Origin: Spirochaetales bacterium
Lineage (GTDB): Bacteria > Spirochaetota > Spirochaetia > UBA9216
Length of the DNA stretch: 64,000 nt
Assembly (NCBI GenBank): GCA_016839055.1
Contig: JAEKNX010000010.1
Coordinates: forward strand, 62,001-126,000
Direction of reading: 5' to 3'
Shown here: piece by piece, positions 16,385 through 24,265 of the stretch
Position numbering within the stretch: the first letter of the stretch is position 1
Layout of the letters: every line of letters begins with the position of its first letter
Position numbers and translations under genes: made by a program
Notes under the pieces: model-generated
The model's input: only the letters and a program-made list of their open reading frames with translations
What the model was told of the DNA's origin: nothing
Databases searched by the model: none

Positions 16385-16861
16385 ATGTTTGAATGTCCAT
16401 GCGGAAGCGGAAAGCAGTATGCGGCCTGCTGTGAATTATATATTAGCGGAAAGAATCAGGCTCCGGGACCTGAGCAGCTGATGAGAGCCAGGTATTCGGC
16501 TCATGTTAAGAATGAAATCGATTATATTGTTGAGACTCATAACCCTGACAAGCGTACTAAGCTTGACCGCGAATCAACCGAGAAATGGGCGTCAGAAGCC
16601 ACCTGGCTCGGGCTCGATATCATGCGGGCCGAAACCACCGGCGACGAGGGTGTTGTTGAATTTGTCGCTAAATTTCGACAGGACGAGGTGGATTATGATC
16701 ATCATGAAATCAGCAGTTTCGTAAAGAAAGATGGAAAGTGGTATTTTGATGACGGCTACACCCCGTCGGCAACCGTTGTCCGGGATGCTCCGAAAGTTGG
16801 ACGTAATGAACCCTGTCCCTGCGGCAGCGGTAAAAAATACAAAAAATGTTGTGGCGCATAA
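16385..16861 (+). CDS. YchJ-family (UPF0225) SEC-C protein
   Basis: A 158-residue protein with a zinc-binding SEC-C motif at each end: [13 protein letters not shown] (4-16) and [13 protein letters not shown] near the C-terminus. An NTF2-like middle carries the family signature [24 protein letters not shown]. YchJ proteins are widespread and their biochemical role is not established. SEC-C motifs bind zinc and in SecA contact SecB or ribosomes. AGAGGAG just before ATG 16385 fixes the start. The last codons and stop fall inside a terminator hairpin. Confidence 0.9.
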   Translation: MFECPCGSGKQYAACCELYISGKNQAPGPEQLMRARYSAHVKNEIDYIVETHNPDKRTKLDRESTEKWASEATWLGLDIMRAETTGDEGVVEFVAKFRQDEVDYDHHEISSFVKKDGKWYFDDGYTPSATVVRDAPKVGRNEPCPCGSGKKYKKCCGA

Positions 16862-16875
16862 GCGCACAACATTTT
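16843..16875 (-). terminator. Terminator embedded in the 3' end of ychJ, serving the azlCD operon
   Basis: AAAATGTTGTGGCGC and GCGCACAACATTTT form a 14-bp stem with one bulged G and loop ATAA. On the minus strand the stem is followed by a T-rich run (TTTTTTGTATTTTTT within the ychJ coding sequence). It would therefore stop azlCD transcription and, weakly, ychJ transcription from the other side. Confidence 0.7.
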
Positions 16876-16938
16876 CAAGTGTCTGTGGAGCATAGCGAAG
16901 CAACACTTCCAAATGCCTGCGGTGCTTAGCGCCGCGGC

Positions 16939-17256
16939 TTAGCCGAAAAAATGCAGCAGCGTCATATAGATCCCGGTACCGCCAAAGATGCTTATAAGCG
17001 GATGCTTAAAAAGCAGGTGCAGGATGCTGACCGCTGCTACCCCTGACAGCGGAATCCAGGTGCCGGGTAATGTGAAATTCAGATTATGCGGGATGCTCGA
17101 AACTACTAGTACCATCATAACGGCGCCGGGAATCAGCCTTGAGCCGGTCAGCAGCCACTGCGGCGGCTTGCGCCTTGAGAACAGCAGGAAGGGGAAGAAG
17201 CGTGTCAGCTGGGTGGCGAGCGTCATTACGGCAATAGCGATTATTATTCTAAGCAT
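16939..17256 (-). CDS. azlD: AzlD family branched-chain amino acid exporter small subunit
   Basis: A 105-residue, four-helix membrane protein (LRIIIAIAVMTLATQLTRFFPFLLF ... RLIPGAVMMVLVVSSIP). AzlD works with AzlC in exporting branched-chain amino acids or azaleucine in Bacillus; LIV-E type function is inferred from the family. The start overlaps the end of azlC by eight bases, as is normal for this pair. Confidence 0.88.
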   Translation of the reverse strand: MLRIIIAIAVMTLATQLTRFFPFLLFSRRKPPQWLLTGSRLIPGAVMMVLVVSSIPHNLNFTLPGTWIPLSGVAAVSILHLLFKHPLISIFGGTGIYMTLLHFFG

Positions 17257-17944
17257 TTGCTGCCTCCGCTTTAGGCTTCTTCAGAAGGAAGCAGCCGACA
17301 GAACTAATTACAATTCCGAGAAATAGGGCCTCTTCGGTGAATCCGAATGCATAAAGCAGTACCGGGGCTGCAAAGCCGAGGATAAACGGGCCCGGCCTCT
17401 TCAGGGTTTTAATCTGCTCAATCAGAAGTACGACAAAGAGGGCGGTCAGCGCGAAATCCAGTCCGGGCGCGTTCCAGGCGATTGCCGTACCGAGAAGCGA
17501 ACCGATAAGCCCGCCGACGGTCCAGTAAGATTGATTTAGCGCTGTAATGCAGAAGTCAAAGAACTCAGGGTCGGCGTCCTCTGGAGGCTCTACAGTTGTT
17601 ATTAGCGCATAGGTTTCATCTGTTAGACCGAATATCAGATATTTCTTAAACTTCTTGAAGGGCGCGTAACGTTCGAGAACCGAGAAGCCGTAGACCATGT
17701 GGCGGGCGTTCAGCAGAAAAATAGCCAGCCCAATCTCGATAAATCCCTTGTTCTGGTTGATGAGGCTTATTGCCATAAACTGGGCCGCGCCGGCGAATAT
17801 AGTCAGGCTCATGATTGGGGCCCAGTACCACTGGAAGCCCGATTTTACCAATAAAAATCCGTACGCAAATCCTATAGAGATGTATCCGAAGAATACCGGG
17901 GCCGAGGCCTTAAGTGCTGCTGTGAATGCTTTCTTCCTGCTCAT
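17249..17944 (-). CDS. azlC: AzlC family branched-chain amino acid exporter large subunit
   Basis: A 231-residue inner-membrane protein of the AzlC family. It starts SRKKAFTAALKASAPVFFGYISIGFAYGFLLVKSGFQWYWAPIMS and continues GAAQFMAISL and LNARHMVYGFSVLERY, all characteristic of the family. It forms an exporter with AzlD. No ribosome-binding site precedes the ATG; instead a promoter with its -10 box eight bases upstream is present, suggesting a leaderless mRNA. There is no other gene in the operon. Confidence 0.9.
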   Translation of the reverse strand: MSRKKAFTAALKASAPVFFGYISIGFAYGFLLVKSGFQWYWAPIMSLTIFAGAAQFMAISLINQNKGFIEIGLAIFLLNARHMVYGFSVLERYAPFKKFKKYLIFGLTDETYALITTVEPPEDADPEFFDFCITALNQSYWTVGGLIGSLLGTAIAWNAPGLDFALTALFVVLLIEQIKTLKRPGPFILGFAAPVLLYAFGFTEEALFLGIVISSVGCFLLKKPKAEAANA

Positions 17945-17952
17945 GTCAGGAA

Positions 17953-17981
17953 ATATTACAGGAGGGAGGTAGGGTTGTAAA
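17953..17981 (-). promoter_or_regulatory. azlC promoter, giving a leaderless transcript
   Basis: On the minus strand, TTTACA (17981-17976), a 17-base spacer and TAATAT (17958-17953) are followed eight bases later by the azlC ATG. Transcription would begin at or next to the start codon. Confidence 0.5.
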
Positions 17982-18046
17982 GGTACAGTCTGCGGGTTTT
18001 TACCGGTAACAGTTTGAAGAAATGCTGGACTTCTATCGATATGGTA

Positions 18047-18070
18047 AATATTATATATATATATAATATT
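18047..18070. promoter_or_regulatory. Perfect 24-bp AT-only palindrome before the rhodanese gene
   Basis: AATATTATATAT and its exact reverse complement meet without a spacer, ending directly before the ribosome site AGAGGAG (18071-18077). It could be an operator, a melting element, or an mRNA hairpin beside the ribosome site. Confidence 0.6.
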
Positions 18071-18084
18071 AGAGGAGATTTATT

Positions 18085-18756
18085 GTGAAGGTTATAAGTG
18101 TCATTTTTCTTAGTTTGTTAGTTGCCTTTTCTGTTTCTGCGACGGGAAAGTCTGAAGAGGTTTCGGGGCCATCAGGTGCCGTTGAAGGCGGGTTGAGGGT
18201 TCTGGAAGTTGCCGATGGAAGTGATCAGCTCAATTATACAATTTATCGGGGCGATTATATAGTTTTTAATTTTGCAGAGGACGGAAGTTTTGATTTCACG
18301 GTTCCTGAACTTGAGATAAATGAAGTTGTGCCCAAACCTGAAGGGGAAACATCCTATATTAAAATGAAAAAAAGCGGTGACTATTCTTTTACTCTTGGTG
18401 ATCGCAGAGGCGTTTTTCATATTCTGGAACTGGAATCACAGAATTACCATGAACTTTCAGCTTCTGAAGCATCAGATTTGATTGAGAATGTTAAGCCGCT
18501 GGTACTCGATGTGCGGACTAAATCAGAATTTGATTCAGGCCATATCTCAGGCGCGAACCTGCTTCCAGTGCAGGTCTTCGCTGAAAATATAGACAGACTG
18601 GCAGAGTATAAGGATCAGGATATTCTGCTTTACTGCGCCTCGGGAAACCGAAGCACTGTAGCGGCAAAAATGCTGATCGATGCGGGTTTTTCCAGGGTTT
18701 ACAATCTCCGTCATGGTATTGGTGACTGGGTTCGGAACGCTCTGCCTGTAGAGTAA
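18085..18756 (+). CDS. Exported cupredoxin-like plus rhodanese protein
   Basis: A signal peptide (1-19, SVSA-TGKSEE) is followed by a beta-rich domain (about 38-116: DYIVFNFAEDGSFDFTVPELEIN ... GDYSFTLGDRRGVFHILELE). This resembles a cupredoxin fold, but no His/Cys/Met copper ligands are visible. A rhodanese domain follows (125-223), with LVLDVRTKSEFDSGHISGA and the catalytic loop CASGNRS, Cys184. Rhodanese domains transfer sulfane sulphur or act as thiol sensors; an exported one probably works in the periplasm. The GTG start at 18085 is fixed by AGAGGAG. The fusion is seen in the sequence; the cupredoxin assignment is tentative. Confidence 0.8.
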   Translation: MKVISVIFLSLLVAFSVSATGKSEEVSGPSGAVEGGLRVLEVADGSDQLNYTIYRGDYIVFNFAEDGSFDFTVPELEINEVVPKPEGETSYIKMKKSGDYSFTLGDRRGVFHILELESQNYHELSASEASDLIENVKPLVLDVRTKSEFDSGHISGANLLPVQVFAENIDRLAEYKDQDILLYCASGNRSTVAAKMLIDAGFSRVYNLRHGIGDWVRNALPVE

Positions 18757-18758
18757 GC

Positions 18759-19304
18759 TTATATGGGCGCTTGATTCAGTTTAACGCTGTGCAGGGGAAT
18801 ATAGGAAAGCTTTCCCTCAACTTTCCGGCTTTCCATCAGCTCGATTGATTCTATCTGCACCGGCGGAAGGTCGAAGCGCATCTTCTTGAGCACTTTCAGG
18901 GTCTGGTGGTTCATCTCGGCCCGCCGGACGAGGGTTATATGAGGCTTCAGGGGTTCGGTGTCACCGGTTTTCAGCTGACTTTTGAGGATTCCGGAGAGAA
19001 TCTGCAGGGAGTCGCCGGTGTTTTTTATCTTCACATAGAGAAGATCCTGCACCCCCTGCCGAAATGAGCCATAGGATGTGAACCTTATGGTAAAGGGTTC
19101 AACGGTTTCCGCCGCTTGGTCTAGTGCCTTTTTATAGATAGGAAGGTCCTTTTCATTAATCTCACCGATGAAGTACAGGGTAAGGTGGAGGTTTTCATCT
19201 TGTGACCACCTGCCTGCGCGGACATGTTCCTTAAGATTCTCCTGAAGCTTCAGAAGGCCGCTGCTTGTTTCTTTATCAAAGTTGACTGCGTAGAATATTT
19301 TCAT
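18759..19304 (-). CDS. thpR: RNA 2',3'-cyclic phosphodiesterase (ThpR/LigT family)
   Basis: A 181-residue member of the 2H phosphoesterase family. The two catalytic HxTx motifs are visible as HLTLYFIGE (about residue 41) and HITLVRR (about 121). The N-terminus MKIFYAVNFDKETSSGLLKLQ also fits. The family hydrolyses 2',3'-cyclic phosphate ends of RNA. No ribosome site precedes the ATG, but a perfect TATAAT ends eight bases before it (19318-19313), so the mRNA may be leaderless. It ends two bases from the convergent rhodanese gene. Confidence 0.92.
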   Translation of the reverse strand: MKIFYAVNFDKETSSGLLKLQENLKEHVRAGRWSQDENLHLTLYFIGEINEKDLPIYKKALDQAAETVEPFTIRFTSYGSFRQGVQDLLYVKIKNTGDSLQILSGILKSQLKTGDTEPLKPHITLVRRAEMNHQTLKVLKKMRFDLPPVQIESIELMESRKVEGKLSYIPLHSVKLNQAPI

Positions 19305-19312
19305 TGATGATT

Positions 19313-19318
19313 ATTATA
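19313..19318 (-). promoter_or_regulatory. -10 box of thpR
   Basis: Perfect TATAAT on the minus strand, eight bases before the thpR ATG. No convincing -35 is present at 16-18 bases. Confidence 0.4.
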
Positions 19319-19395
19319 CAATATTTATGGTTTAAAACCAGAAGGATTCAGGGCCTACTATCAAAAAAAACATTCTTCTGCTGCAAGAGTCGCAA

Positions 19396-19875
19396 TTATA
19401 ACAGCTTTTTAATGTCATCTATAAGTTTAGTCGGTTCTGTTTTCGGAGCAAACCGTTTTACGGGAGTACCGTTTTTGTTGATAAGGAATTTTGTAAAATT
19501 CCATTTTATTTTTTTTCCAATAACGCCCGGAAGAGCATCACTTAGATATTTGAATACAGGATGAGCATCGCTTCCGTTCACTTCAACCTTGCTGAAAAGC
19601 GGAAATGTAACACCGAAATTCAGGCTGCAGAAATTTCTGATTTCATCATCCGTGCCTGGTTCCTGATGCGCAAACTGATCACACGGAAATCCAAGAATTT
19701 CCAGACCGGCATCCTTATACTCTGAATAAAGTTTCTGCAGTTCCTCGTATTGCGGTGTAAATCCGCATTTACTTGCAGTATTCACAACAAGGACAACCTT
19801 TCCTGTGTATTTATCCATTGATTCTTCTTTTCCGTCTATCGTCTTAGCTTTTAATTTATAGAATTCTGATTGCAT
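19396..19875 (-). CDS. Glutathione peroxidase family thiol peroxidase
   Basis: A 159-residue enzyme that reduces hydroperoxides. Peroxidatic Cys37 sits in VNTASKCGFTPQYEELQKLY, the family block GFPCDQFAHQEPG follows, and the active-site Trp-Asn is in IKWNFTKFLINKNG. Bacterial members of this family generally use thioredoxin rather than glutathione and carry Cys instead of selenocysteine, as here. AGGAGT lies 5-6 bases before the ATG. It stands alone, with 36 bases to the cobalamin gene upstream. Confidence 0.93.
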   Translation of the reverse strand: MQSEFYKLKAKTIDGKEESMDKYTGKVVLVVNTASKCGFTPQYEELQKLYSEYKDAGLEILGFPCDQFAHQEPGTDDEIRNFCSLNFGVTFPLFSKVEVNGSDAHPVFKYLSDALPGVIGKKIKWNFTKFLINKNGTPVKRFAPKTEPTKLIDDIKKLL

Positions 19876-19911
19876 ATTATACTCCTATATTGTTTCTCTT
19901 CAAAATGCTGC

Positions 19912-20433
19912 CTATGACTCAATCCCCTTTCGGGCAGGAACGCCAGCGTCAAAATAATGCTTAATCAACTTCATCTCGGTTACAAGGTCTGCCCTTTCAA
20001 TCAGCCATTCCGGTGCGCTGCGTCCTGTTAGCACAAGCTCCGTTCCTTCGGGCTTTTTGTCCAGGAAGGCCTCAAGCCGTGCCTGTTTAACCAGCTTGTA
20101 TCCGGCCACGATGTTAAACTCATCGAGCACCATCAAATCCCAGATTCCGCTCTCCATCTCGCGCTCGGCCTCTTCTATCCCGGCGAGGGCCGCCTTGAAG
20201 TCCTCCTCGTTCATCGGCTCGAGCACCGGGCGCTTTGTGCCGAACTGGCGAATCTTTAGAGCGTCCCCCGCGAGCTTCTCAAGGGTCTTAATCTCGCTGT
20301 AGCGGTTGTTCTTAAGGAACTGGCCGAAGTAAACCCTCATGCCGCCCCCGAGCGCGCGGACTGTCAGCCCCATCGATGCGGTAGTCTTACCCTTTCCGTC
20401 TCCGGTGTAAACCTGCAAGTAGCCTTTGTTCAT
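19912..20433 (-). CDS. cobO: Cob(I)alamin adenosyltransferase, CobA/CobO/BtuR type
   Basis: Transfers the adenosyl group of ATP to cob(I)alamin, making coenzyme B12. The P-loop YTGDGKGKTTASMG lies at the N-terminus, followed by LGGGMRVYFGQFLK, and MVLDEFNIVAGY is the Walker-B-like region. ELVLTGRSAPEWLIERADLVTEMK is the family C-terminal block. The ATG at 20433 is chosen because GGGAGG lies a few bases upstream; a frame extending to 20463 has no ribosome site. No other B12 gene is adjacent. Confidence 0.93.
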   Translation of the reverse strand: MNKGYLQVYTGDGKGKTTASMGLTVRALGGGMRVYFGQFLKNNRYSEIKTLEKLAGDALKIRQFGTKRPVLEPMNEEDFKAALAGIEEAEREMESGIWDLMVLDEFNIVAGYKLVKQARLEAFLDKKPEGTELVLTGRSAPEWLIERADLVTEMKLIKHYFDAGVPARKGIES

Positions 20434-20504
20434 CAGAGCCTCCCTGTGCTGTAATAATAACACAGGCGGCGGCCTTACTCAAATATTCCTGTTTGAAAAT
20501 TTTC

Positions 20505-20625
20505 AGGCGGCCCCGGCATAGCCGGGCGGGCTTTCCGCTGTAGCGCCTCTTCCTTGCGGCCTATCCGGCTTACTCCGCTCCGCCGGGCCGCAGGGGCGCT
20601 GCCGCTGCAATCCCTTCCGCGGAAA
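20505..20625. repeat. GC-rich structured intergenic element
   Basis: This stretch between cobO and the next gene is far richer in G and C than its surroundings. It contains small palindromes (CCCGGC-ATA-GCCGGG; CCGCGG). A shorter element with a closely similar hairpin (GCCGGC-ATGA-GCCGGC) and a similar right part occurs at 35824-35876. No open frame or T run explains it. It may be a dispersed intergenic repeat, but copy number cannot be judged from one window. Confidence 0.4.
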
Positions 20626-20663
20626 GATGTTGCATTCATTGATATAAATGATATGCTTCATTT

Positions 20664-21284
20664 ATGAACAGAGAAAAATTAATATTAGCCCAGAAATCAT
20701 TTTTGAACAGATATCCCGAAGGGTTCGACTCCCCCGAGATGATGGAGATAGGCAAGAAGCATAAGCTTGCTAAGATGACGAAGATGGCCCGGGAAGGGCT
20801 TGCCCCGGAATCTTTCGATGACACCGACGCGGTCCTCGAGACCATGCGCAAGATTGTCAGCTCATCCTCGATGGTTTCGGTATTTGAGAAGCCGAAGTTT
20901 CGTGATCTCTTAAAAGATCTCAGTGCCGGGGAAAGCGCCGAGCTGGCCGACGGGCTTAAAAACGCCCTCCATGGTGATCAGGAAAAGGGTTTCAGGCAGA
21001 TGATCTCCGTTCTCCTGCCGTTTAAACTCGCTAAATGGACCCTCTTGACTGTCTGCCTTGTGTACTATCGCCCCGATGAGGAGGTATTTATAAAACCTAC
21101 AACCGTGAAGAACGTGATAACTCACTTTGAACTCGAAGGGCTCAAATACAGCCCGACGGCTTCCTTTGAATTCTATAATCTATACCGGGAGCAGATAAAT
21201 CAGATGAAGAGCATGGTCGATGAGCGTCTGAAGGTCGATAATGCCGCCTTCAGCGGATTTTTGATGATGAGTCTTGGCGGGTAA
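20664..21284 (+). CDS. Conserved-looking hypothetical cytoplasmic protein
   Basis: A 206-residue, mainly helical soluble protein that I do not recognise. It starts MNREKLILAQKSFLNRYPEGFDSPEM and has an Ala/Leu/Glu-rich middle. A distinctive stretch (FKLAKWTLLTVCLVYYRPDEEVFIKPTTVKNVITHFE) may be its core. No signal peptide or membrane helix is seen. The ATG has no ribosome site, but TATGCT ends six bases upstream, the leaderless pattern seen elsewhere in the window. It is a single gene, with AT-rich spacing before feoA. Confidence 0.7.
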   Translation: MNREKLILAQKSFLNRYPEGFDSPEMMEIGKKHKLAKMTKMAREGLAPESFDDTDAVLETMRKIVSSSSMVSVFEKPKFRDLLKDLSAGESAELADGLKNALHGDQEKGFRQMISVLLPFKLAKWTLLTVCLVYYRPDEEVFIKPTTVKNVITHFELEGLKYSPTASFEFYNLYREQINQMKSMVDERLKVDNAAFSGFLMMSLGG

Positions 21285-21337
21285 ATAAAAAATTATTTAA
21301 AAAGTATAGAAAATCCTTCACTCCGGCAAATAGTTAA

Positions 21338-21366
21338 TTGACATTAACAGATTATTATCTTAGAGT
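21338..21366 (+). promoter_or_regulatory. Promoter of the feo operon
   Basis: TTGACA (21338-21343), 17 bases, then TAGAGT (21361-21366). The -10 box is partly covered by the palindrome at 21365-21380. Confidence 0.6.
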
Positions 21367-21380
21367 TAGTTACGACTAAC
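21365..21380. promoter_or_regulatory. Operator-like palindrome in the feo promoter
   Basis: Perfect arms GTTAGT and ACTAAC around TACG. The TTAG...CTAA core resembles DtxR/IdeR iron boxes. The site overlaps the -10 box and the expected transcription start, ideal for repression. The DtxR-like protein at 24266 is the obvious candidate binder. Confidence 0.65.
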
Positions 21381-21399
21381 AAAAGATGGAGAGTGTAAC

Positions 21400-21669
21400 A
21401 TGAGGCAAAACAGACATCACCAATGCTGCAGCTTAGAGGAAATGACGGCCGCTGATCTTGAGATTGGCCAAAATGCCTTCATATCATCCCTCGGGAAGGG
21501 GCGAGGTTTCAGGGCCAAAATGCTCGGGCTCGGGCTCAGGCCCGGAGTAAGCATGAAAATTGTCGGAGGTTATAAAAGCGGCCCCCGGATTATCGAGGTC
21601 GGCAGGCAGAAGTTCATGCTCGGCGGAGAGATGCTGTCTGCTATCTTCATAGAGGGAGAAGTGAAATGA
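21400..21669 (+). CDS. feoA: FeoA-like ferrous iron transport protein (first copy)
   Basis: An 89-residue SH3-like cytoplasmic protein of the FeoA family (LGKGRGFRAKMLGLGLRPGVSMKIVGGYKSGPRIIEVGRQKFMLGGEMLSAIFI). FeoA is thought to bind FeoB and influence Fe(II) uptake. An N-terminal extension of about 20 residues carries HH and CC (RQNRHHQCCSLEEM), possible metal ligands not usual for FeoA. GGAGAG upstream supports the start. It overlaps the next feoA by four bases. Confidence 0.9.
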   Translation: MRQNRHHQCCSLEEMTAADLEIGQNAFISSLGKGRGFRAKMLGLGLRPGVSMKIVGGYKSGPRIIEVGRQKFMLGGEMLSAIFIEGEVK

Positions 21670-21914
21670 ATAAGACAAAAATCATAAAGCTCTCAGGGCT
21701 GAAGCCGGATGAGAAGGCGATCATCTCCGGTTACAGTCAGGGTAAGAAGGAGTATCGTAGAAAGCTCCTTTCATTCGGTCTTACTCCGGGAACGGAAATA
21801 ACCATGAAAAAAGCAGCTCCGCTCGGAGACCCGGTTGAAATATCTTTACGGGGATATAGCCTGAGTCTTAGAAAGGCGGAGGCCGAAGTTCTTGAATTGG
21901 AGAGAAAGATATGA
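21666..21914 (+). CDS. feoA: FeoA-like ferrous iron transport protein (second copy)
   Basis: An 82-residue second FeoA (LSGLKPDEKAIISGYSQGKKEYRRKLLSFGLTPGTEITMKKAAPLGDPVEISLRGYSLSLRKAEAEVLEL). This copy matches the family core better than the first, including the GDPVEI...G..L.LR segment. ATGA overlaps at both ends tie feoA1, feoA2 and feoB into one translationally coupled operon. Tandem feoA genes are found in several anaerobes. Confidence 0.92.
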   Translation: MNKTKIIKLSGLKPDEKAIISGYSQGKKEYRRKLLSFGLTPGTEITMKKAAPLGDPVEISLRGYSLSLRKAEAEVLELERKI

Positions 21915-24211
21915 GCATTGCAGTTAAAGGGAAAACACTGACGATAGCTCTGGCAGGTAACCCGAACTGCGGCAAGACTACCATCTTCAATGGCCTTACC
22001 GGCGCCACCGCAAAGGTTGGTAACTGGCCGGGAGTAACCGTCGAGCGGAAACAGGGAGTCTTCAGAGACGGTGATCGGGAATTCAATATTGTCGATCTTC
22101 CGGGAATTTACAGTCTCTCAGCGGAGTCCGAGGATGAGCGTGTATCGCGGAACTTCTTAATAAGCGGTAATGTCGATCTAGTCGTTAGCATTGTTGATGC
22201 CGCGAATCTTGAGCGAAACCTGTTTTTAACAATTTCCCTTATTGAAAGCGGAGTTCCGGTCATCTTGGCTCTTAACATGATGGACTCAGCCGAGAAAGAA
22301 GGAATACAGGTCAATGCAGCCGAACTGTCAAGGCAGCTGGGATGCCCTGTATTTCCGCTATCAGCGGTAAAGAAAGACAGCCTGAATCTGTTTAAGGAAG
22401 GTCTGAAGAAAGAATTATCCATGGAGAGAAGGCCTCGCTCGGGGAATCTGATAAAGTATATTCCTGAGATTGAAAATATTGTTACTTCCTGGGATCGAAA
22501 GATGACCTATGCCGCGGCGGAACTTAACCTTAATTCGAGGTTTCTTTCGCTGAATCTGCTGGAGGGAGATGATTATATCAGATCTCTTGTCACGGACATT
22601 ATAACAGGAGAAGAGATTGATGCAAAAATTGAGGTTCTTGAATCGAACTTGAGTAAGGGTGCCGATATGTTAATTTCCGAGGGGCGCTACAGCTGGATAA
22701 CATCAGTCTGCGGGAAATGCATAAAGCATCCGGAAGAGAAAAAAATGGGGTCAGGCCGGGCTGATAAAATTATGATGCACAGGTTTTTTGGGATACCGAT
22801 ATTTATAGCTGTAATGTATCTGGTTTTCTGGGTGACTATGAGCATCGGGGGCTCCTTCATCGATTTTTTTGATATTATCTTCGGTGGAATATTTGTCGAC
22901 GGACTCGGCGCCTTGATGGGCAGCCTTGGAAGCCCTGAATGGCTCATATCGCTTATTGCAGGCGGAATAGGCGGCGGTATACAGACTGTCTCAACCTTTG
23001 TTCCGATAATTTTTGTGATGTTTTTCATGCTGGCGATACTCGAGGACTCGGGTTATATGTCGAGGGCCGCCTTCGTGATGGACAGAGCGATGATGGCTGT
23101 CGGGCTGCCGGGTAAGGCCTTTGTGCCGATGCTCGTAGGCTTTGGTTGTACCGTTCCCGCGATAATGGCAACGAGGACTCTCGAATCAAAGAGAGACAGG
23201 TTTATGACCATTTTCATGACTCCCTTCATGTCGTGCGGGGCGAGACTCCCTGTCTACGCGCTTTTTACCGCTGCTTTTTTCGGTACGAAATCAGGAGGCG
23301 TGGTCTTTTCCATTTATCTATCTGGAATAGTCCTTGCAATTCTGACGGGAATGCTTCTTAAAAACAGCATTTTTAAAGGAGAATATTCTCCCTTCGTGAT
23401 GGAACTTCCCGATTATCACATGCCGAGATTTGCCCAGATTTCAAAGTCTGCCTGGCACAGGCTGAAGACTTATGTCTTTCGAGCGGGAAAGGTGATTATC
23501 CTTGTTGTCCTCGTGCTTGCATTTTTTAACTCACTCGGCTTAGACGGCAGTTTCGGGAATGAGGATTCGGAAGATTCTGTACTTTCTGTAGTCGGAAAGG
23601 CCGTCACACCTGTGTTTTCCCCTATGGGGATAAAAAAGGAGAACTGGCCGGCTACAGTAAGCCTTTTTACCGGGCTCTTCGCGAAGGAGGCTGTTGTCGG
23701 GACACTTAACTCCCTTTATTCACGGGGGGCTGAGGAGAATGAGGCTGAAGCAGATGACCCATGGGCTCTTGGGCCGATTTTTGCGGATGCCTTCGTGACC
23801 CTGGGCGGCAACCTTGCCGGAGTTTTTGACGGCCTCAAAGACCCCTTCGGTCTGGGAATAATCAGCGGAGATGAAGCGCAGGCCCGTGAAGAACTTGAAG
23901 CGGATGACAGCGTCTTTAACGGACTCAGGGCAAACTTTACCCCGGTCAGCGCCTATGCCTATCTCCTATTTATCCTGATATACTTCCCCTGTATAGCGGC
24001 TCTCGGGGCGGCAATTCAGGAAACAGGCCGGGCTTATGGGGTGTTGCTTGTTACTTATCTGACCCTCCTTGCCTGGATAGTCTCCACACTCTTCTATCAG
24101 CTTTTTGAGGGAGGTTCTGTAGTCTGGATTATTGTATCAATTGCTCTTGCAGCGGGAATCTACTTCTCTTTTAAGCTGATGGGCAGGAAGTCAAGAGCTG
24201 CATTGAAATGA
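21911..24211 (+). CDS. feoB: Ferrous iron transport protein FeoB
   Basis: A 766-residue Fe(II) transporter in the inner membrane. The N-terminal G domain has G1 GNPNCGKTTIFN, the switch region VGNWPGVTVERK, G3 DLPGIYSLSAES and G4 ALNMMDSAEK. The membrane part contains two Gate-type segments: YMSRAAFVMDRAMMAVGLPGKAFVPMLVGFGCTVPAIMATRTLESKRDR and GLFAKEAVVGTLNSLY. The cysteine in GFGCTVPAI is the conserved pore cysteine. Full length. It ends with a strong terminator at 24222-24249. Confidence 0.97.
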   Translation: MSIAVKGKTLTIALAGNPNCGKTTIFNGLTGATAKVGNWPGVTVERKQGVFRDGDREFNIVDLPGIYSLSAESEDERVSRNFLISGNVDLVVSIVDAANLERNLFLTISLIESGVPVILALNMMDSAEKEGIQVNAAELSRQLGCPVFPLSAVKKDSLNLFKEGLKKELSMERRPRSGNLIKYIPEIENIVTSWDRKMTYAAAELNLNSRFLSLNLLEGDDYIRSLVTDIITGEEIDAKIEVLESNLSKGADMLISEGRYSWITSVCGKCIKHPEEKKMGSGRADKIMMHRFFGIPIFIAVMYLVFWVTMSIGGSFIDFFDIIFGGIFVDGLGALMGSLGSPEWLISLIAGGIGGGIQTVSTFVPIIFVMFFMLAILEDSGYMSRAAFVMDRAMMAVGLPGKAFVPMLVGFGCTVPAIMATRTLESKRDRFMTIFMTPFMSCGARLPVYALFTAAFFGTKSGGVVFSIYLSGIVLAILTGMLLKNSIFKGEYSPFVMELPDYHMPRFAQISKSAWHRLKTYVFRAGKVIILVVLVLAFFNSLGLDGSFGNEDSEDSVLSVVGKAVTPVFSPMGIKKENWPATVSLFTGLFAKEAVVGTLNSLYSRGAEENEAEADDPWALGPIFADAFVTLGGNLAGVFDGLKDPFGLGIISGDEAQAREELEADDSVFNGLRANFTPVSAYAYLLFILIYFPCIAALGAAIQETGRAYGVLLVTYLTLLAWIVSTLFYQLFEGGSVVWIIVSIALAAGIYFSFKLMGRKSRAALK

Positions 24212-24221
24212 GAATATTTGA

Positions 24222-24249
24222 CCCCCGCGGTTATGCCGCGGGGATTTTT
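24222..24249 (+). terminator. Terminator after feoB
   Basis: CCCCGCGG and CCGCGGGG form a perfect 8-bp stem with loop TTATG, followed by ATTTTT. The next gene starts only 17 bases beyond it. Confidence 0.92.
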
Positions 24250-24253
24250 GGTG

Positions 24254-24259
24254 TAGAAT
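24254..24259 (+). promoter_or_regulatory. -10 box of the DtxR-like gene
   Basis: TAGAAT ends six bases before ATG 24266 and lies just after the feoB terminator. The -35 position is weak (TTATGC at 24231-24236). Transcription would start at the ATG itself. Confidence 0.4.
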
Positions 24260-24265
24260 TAAAAT

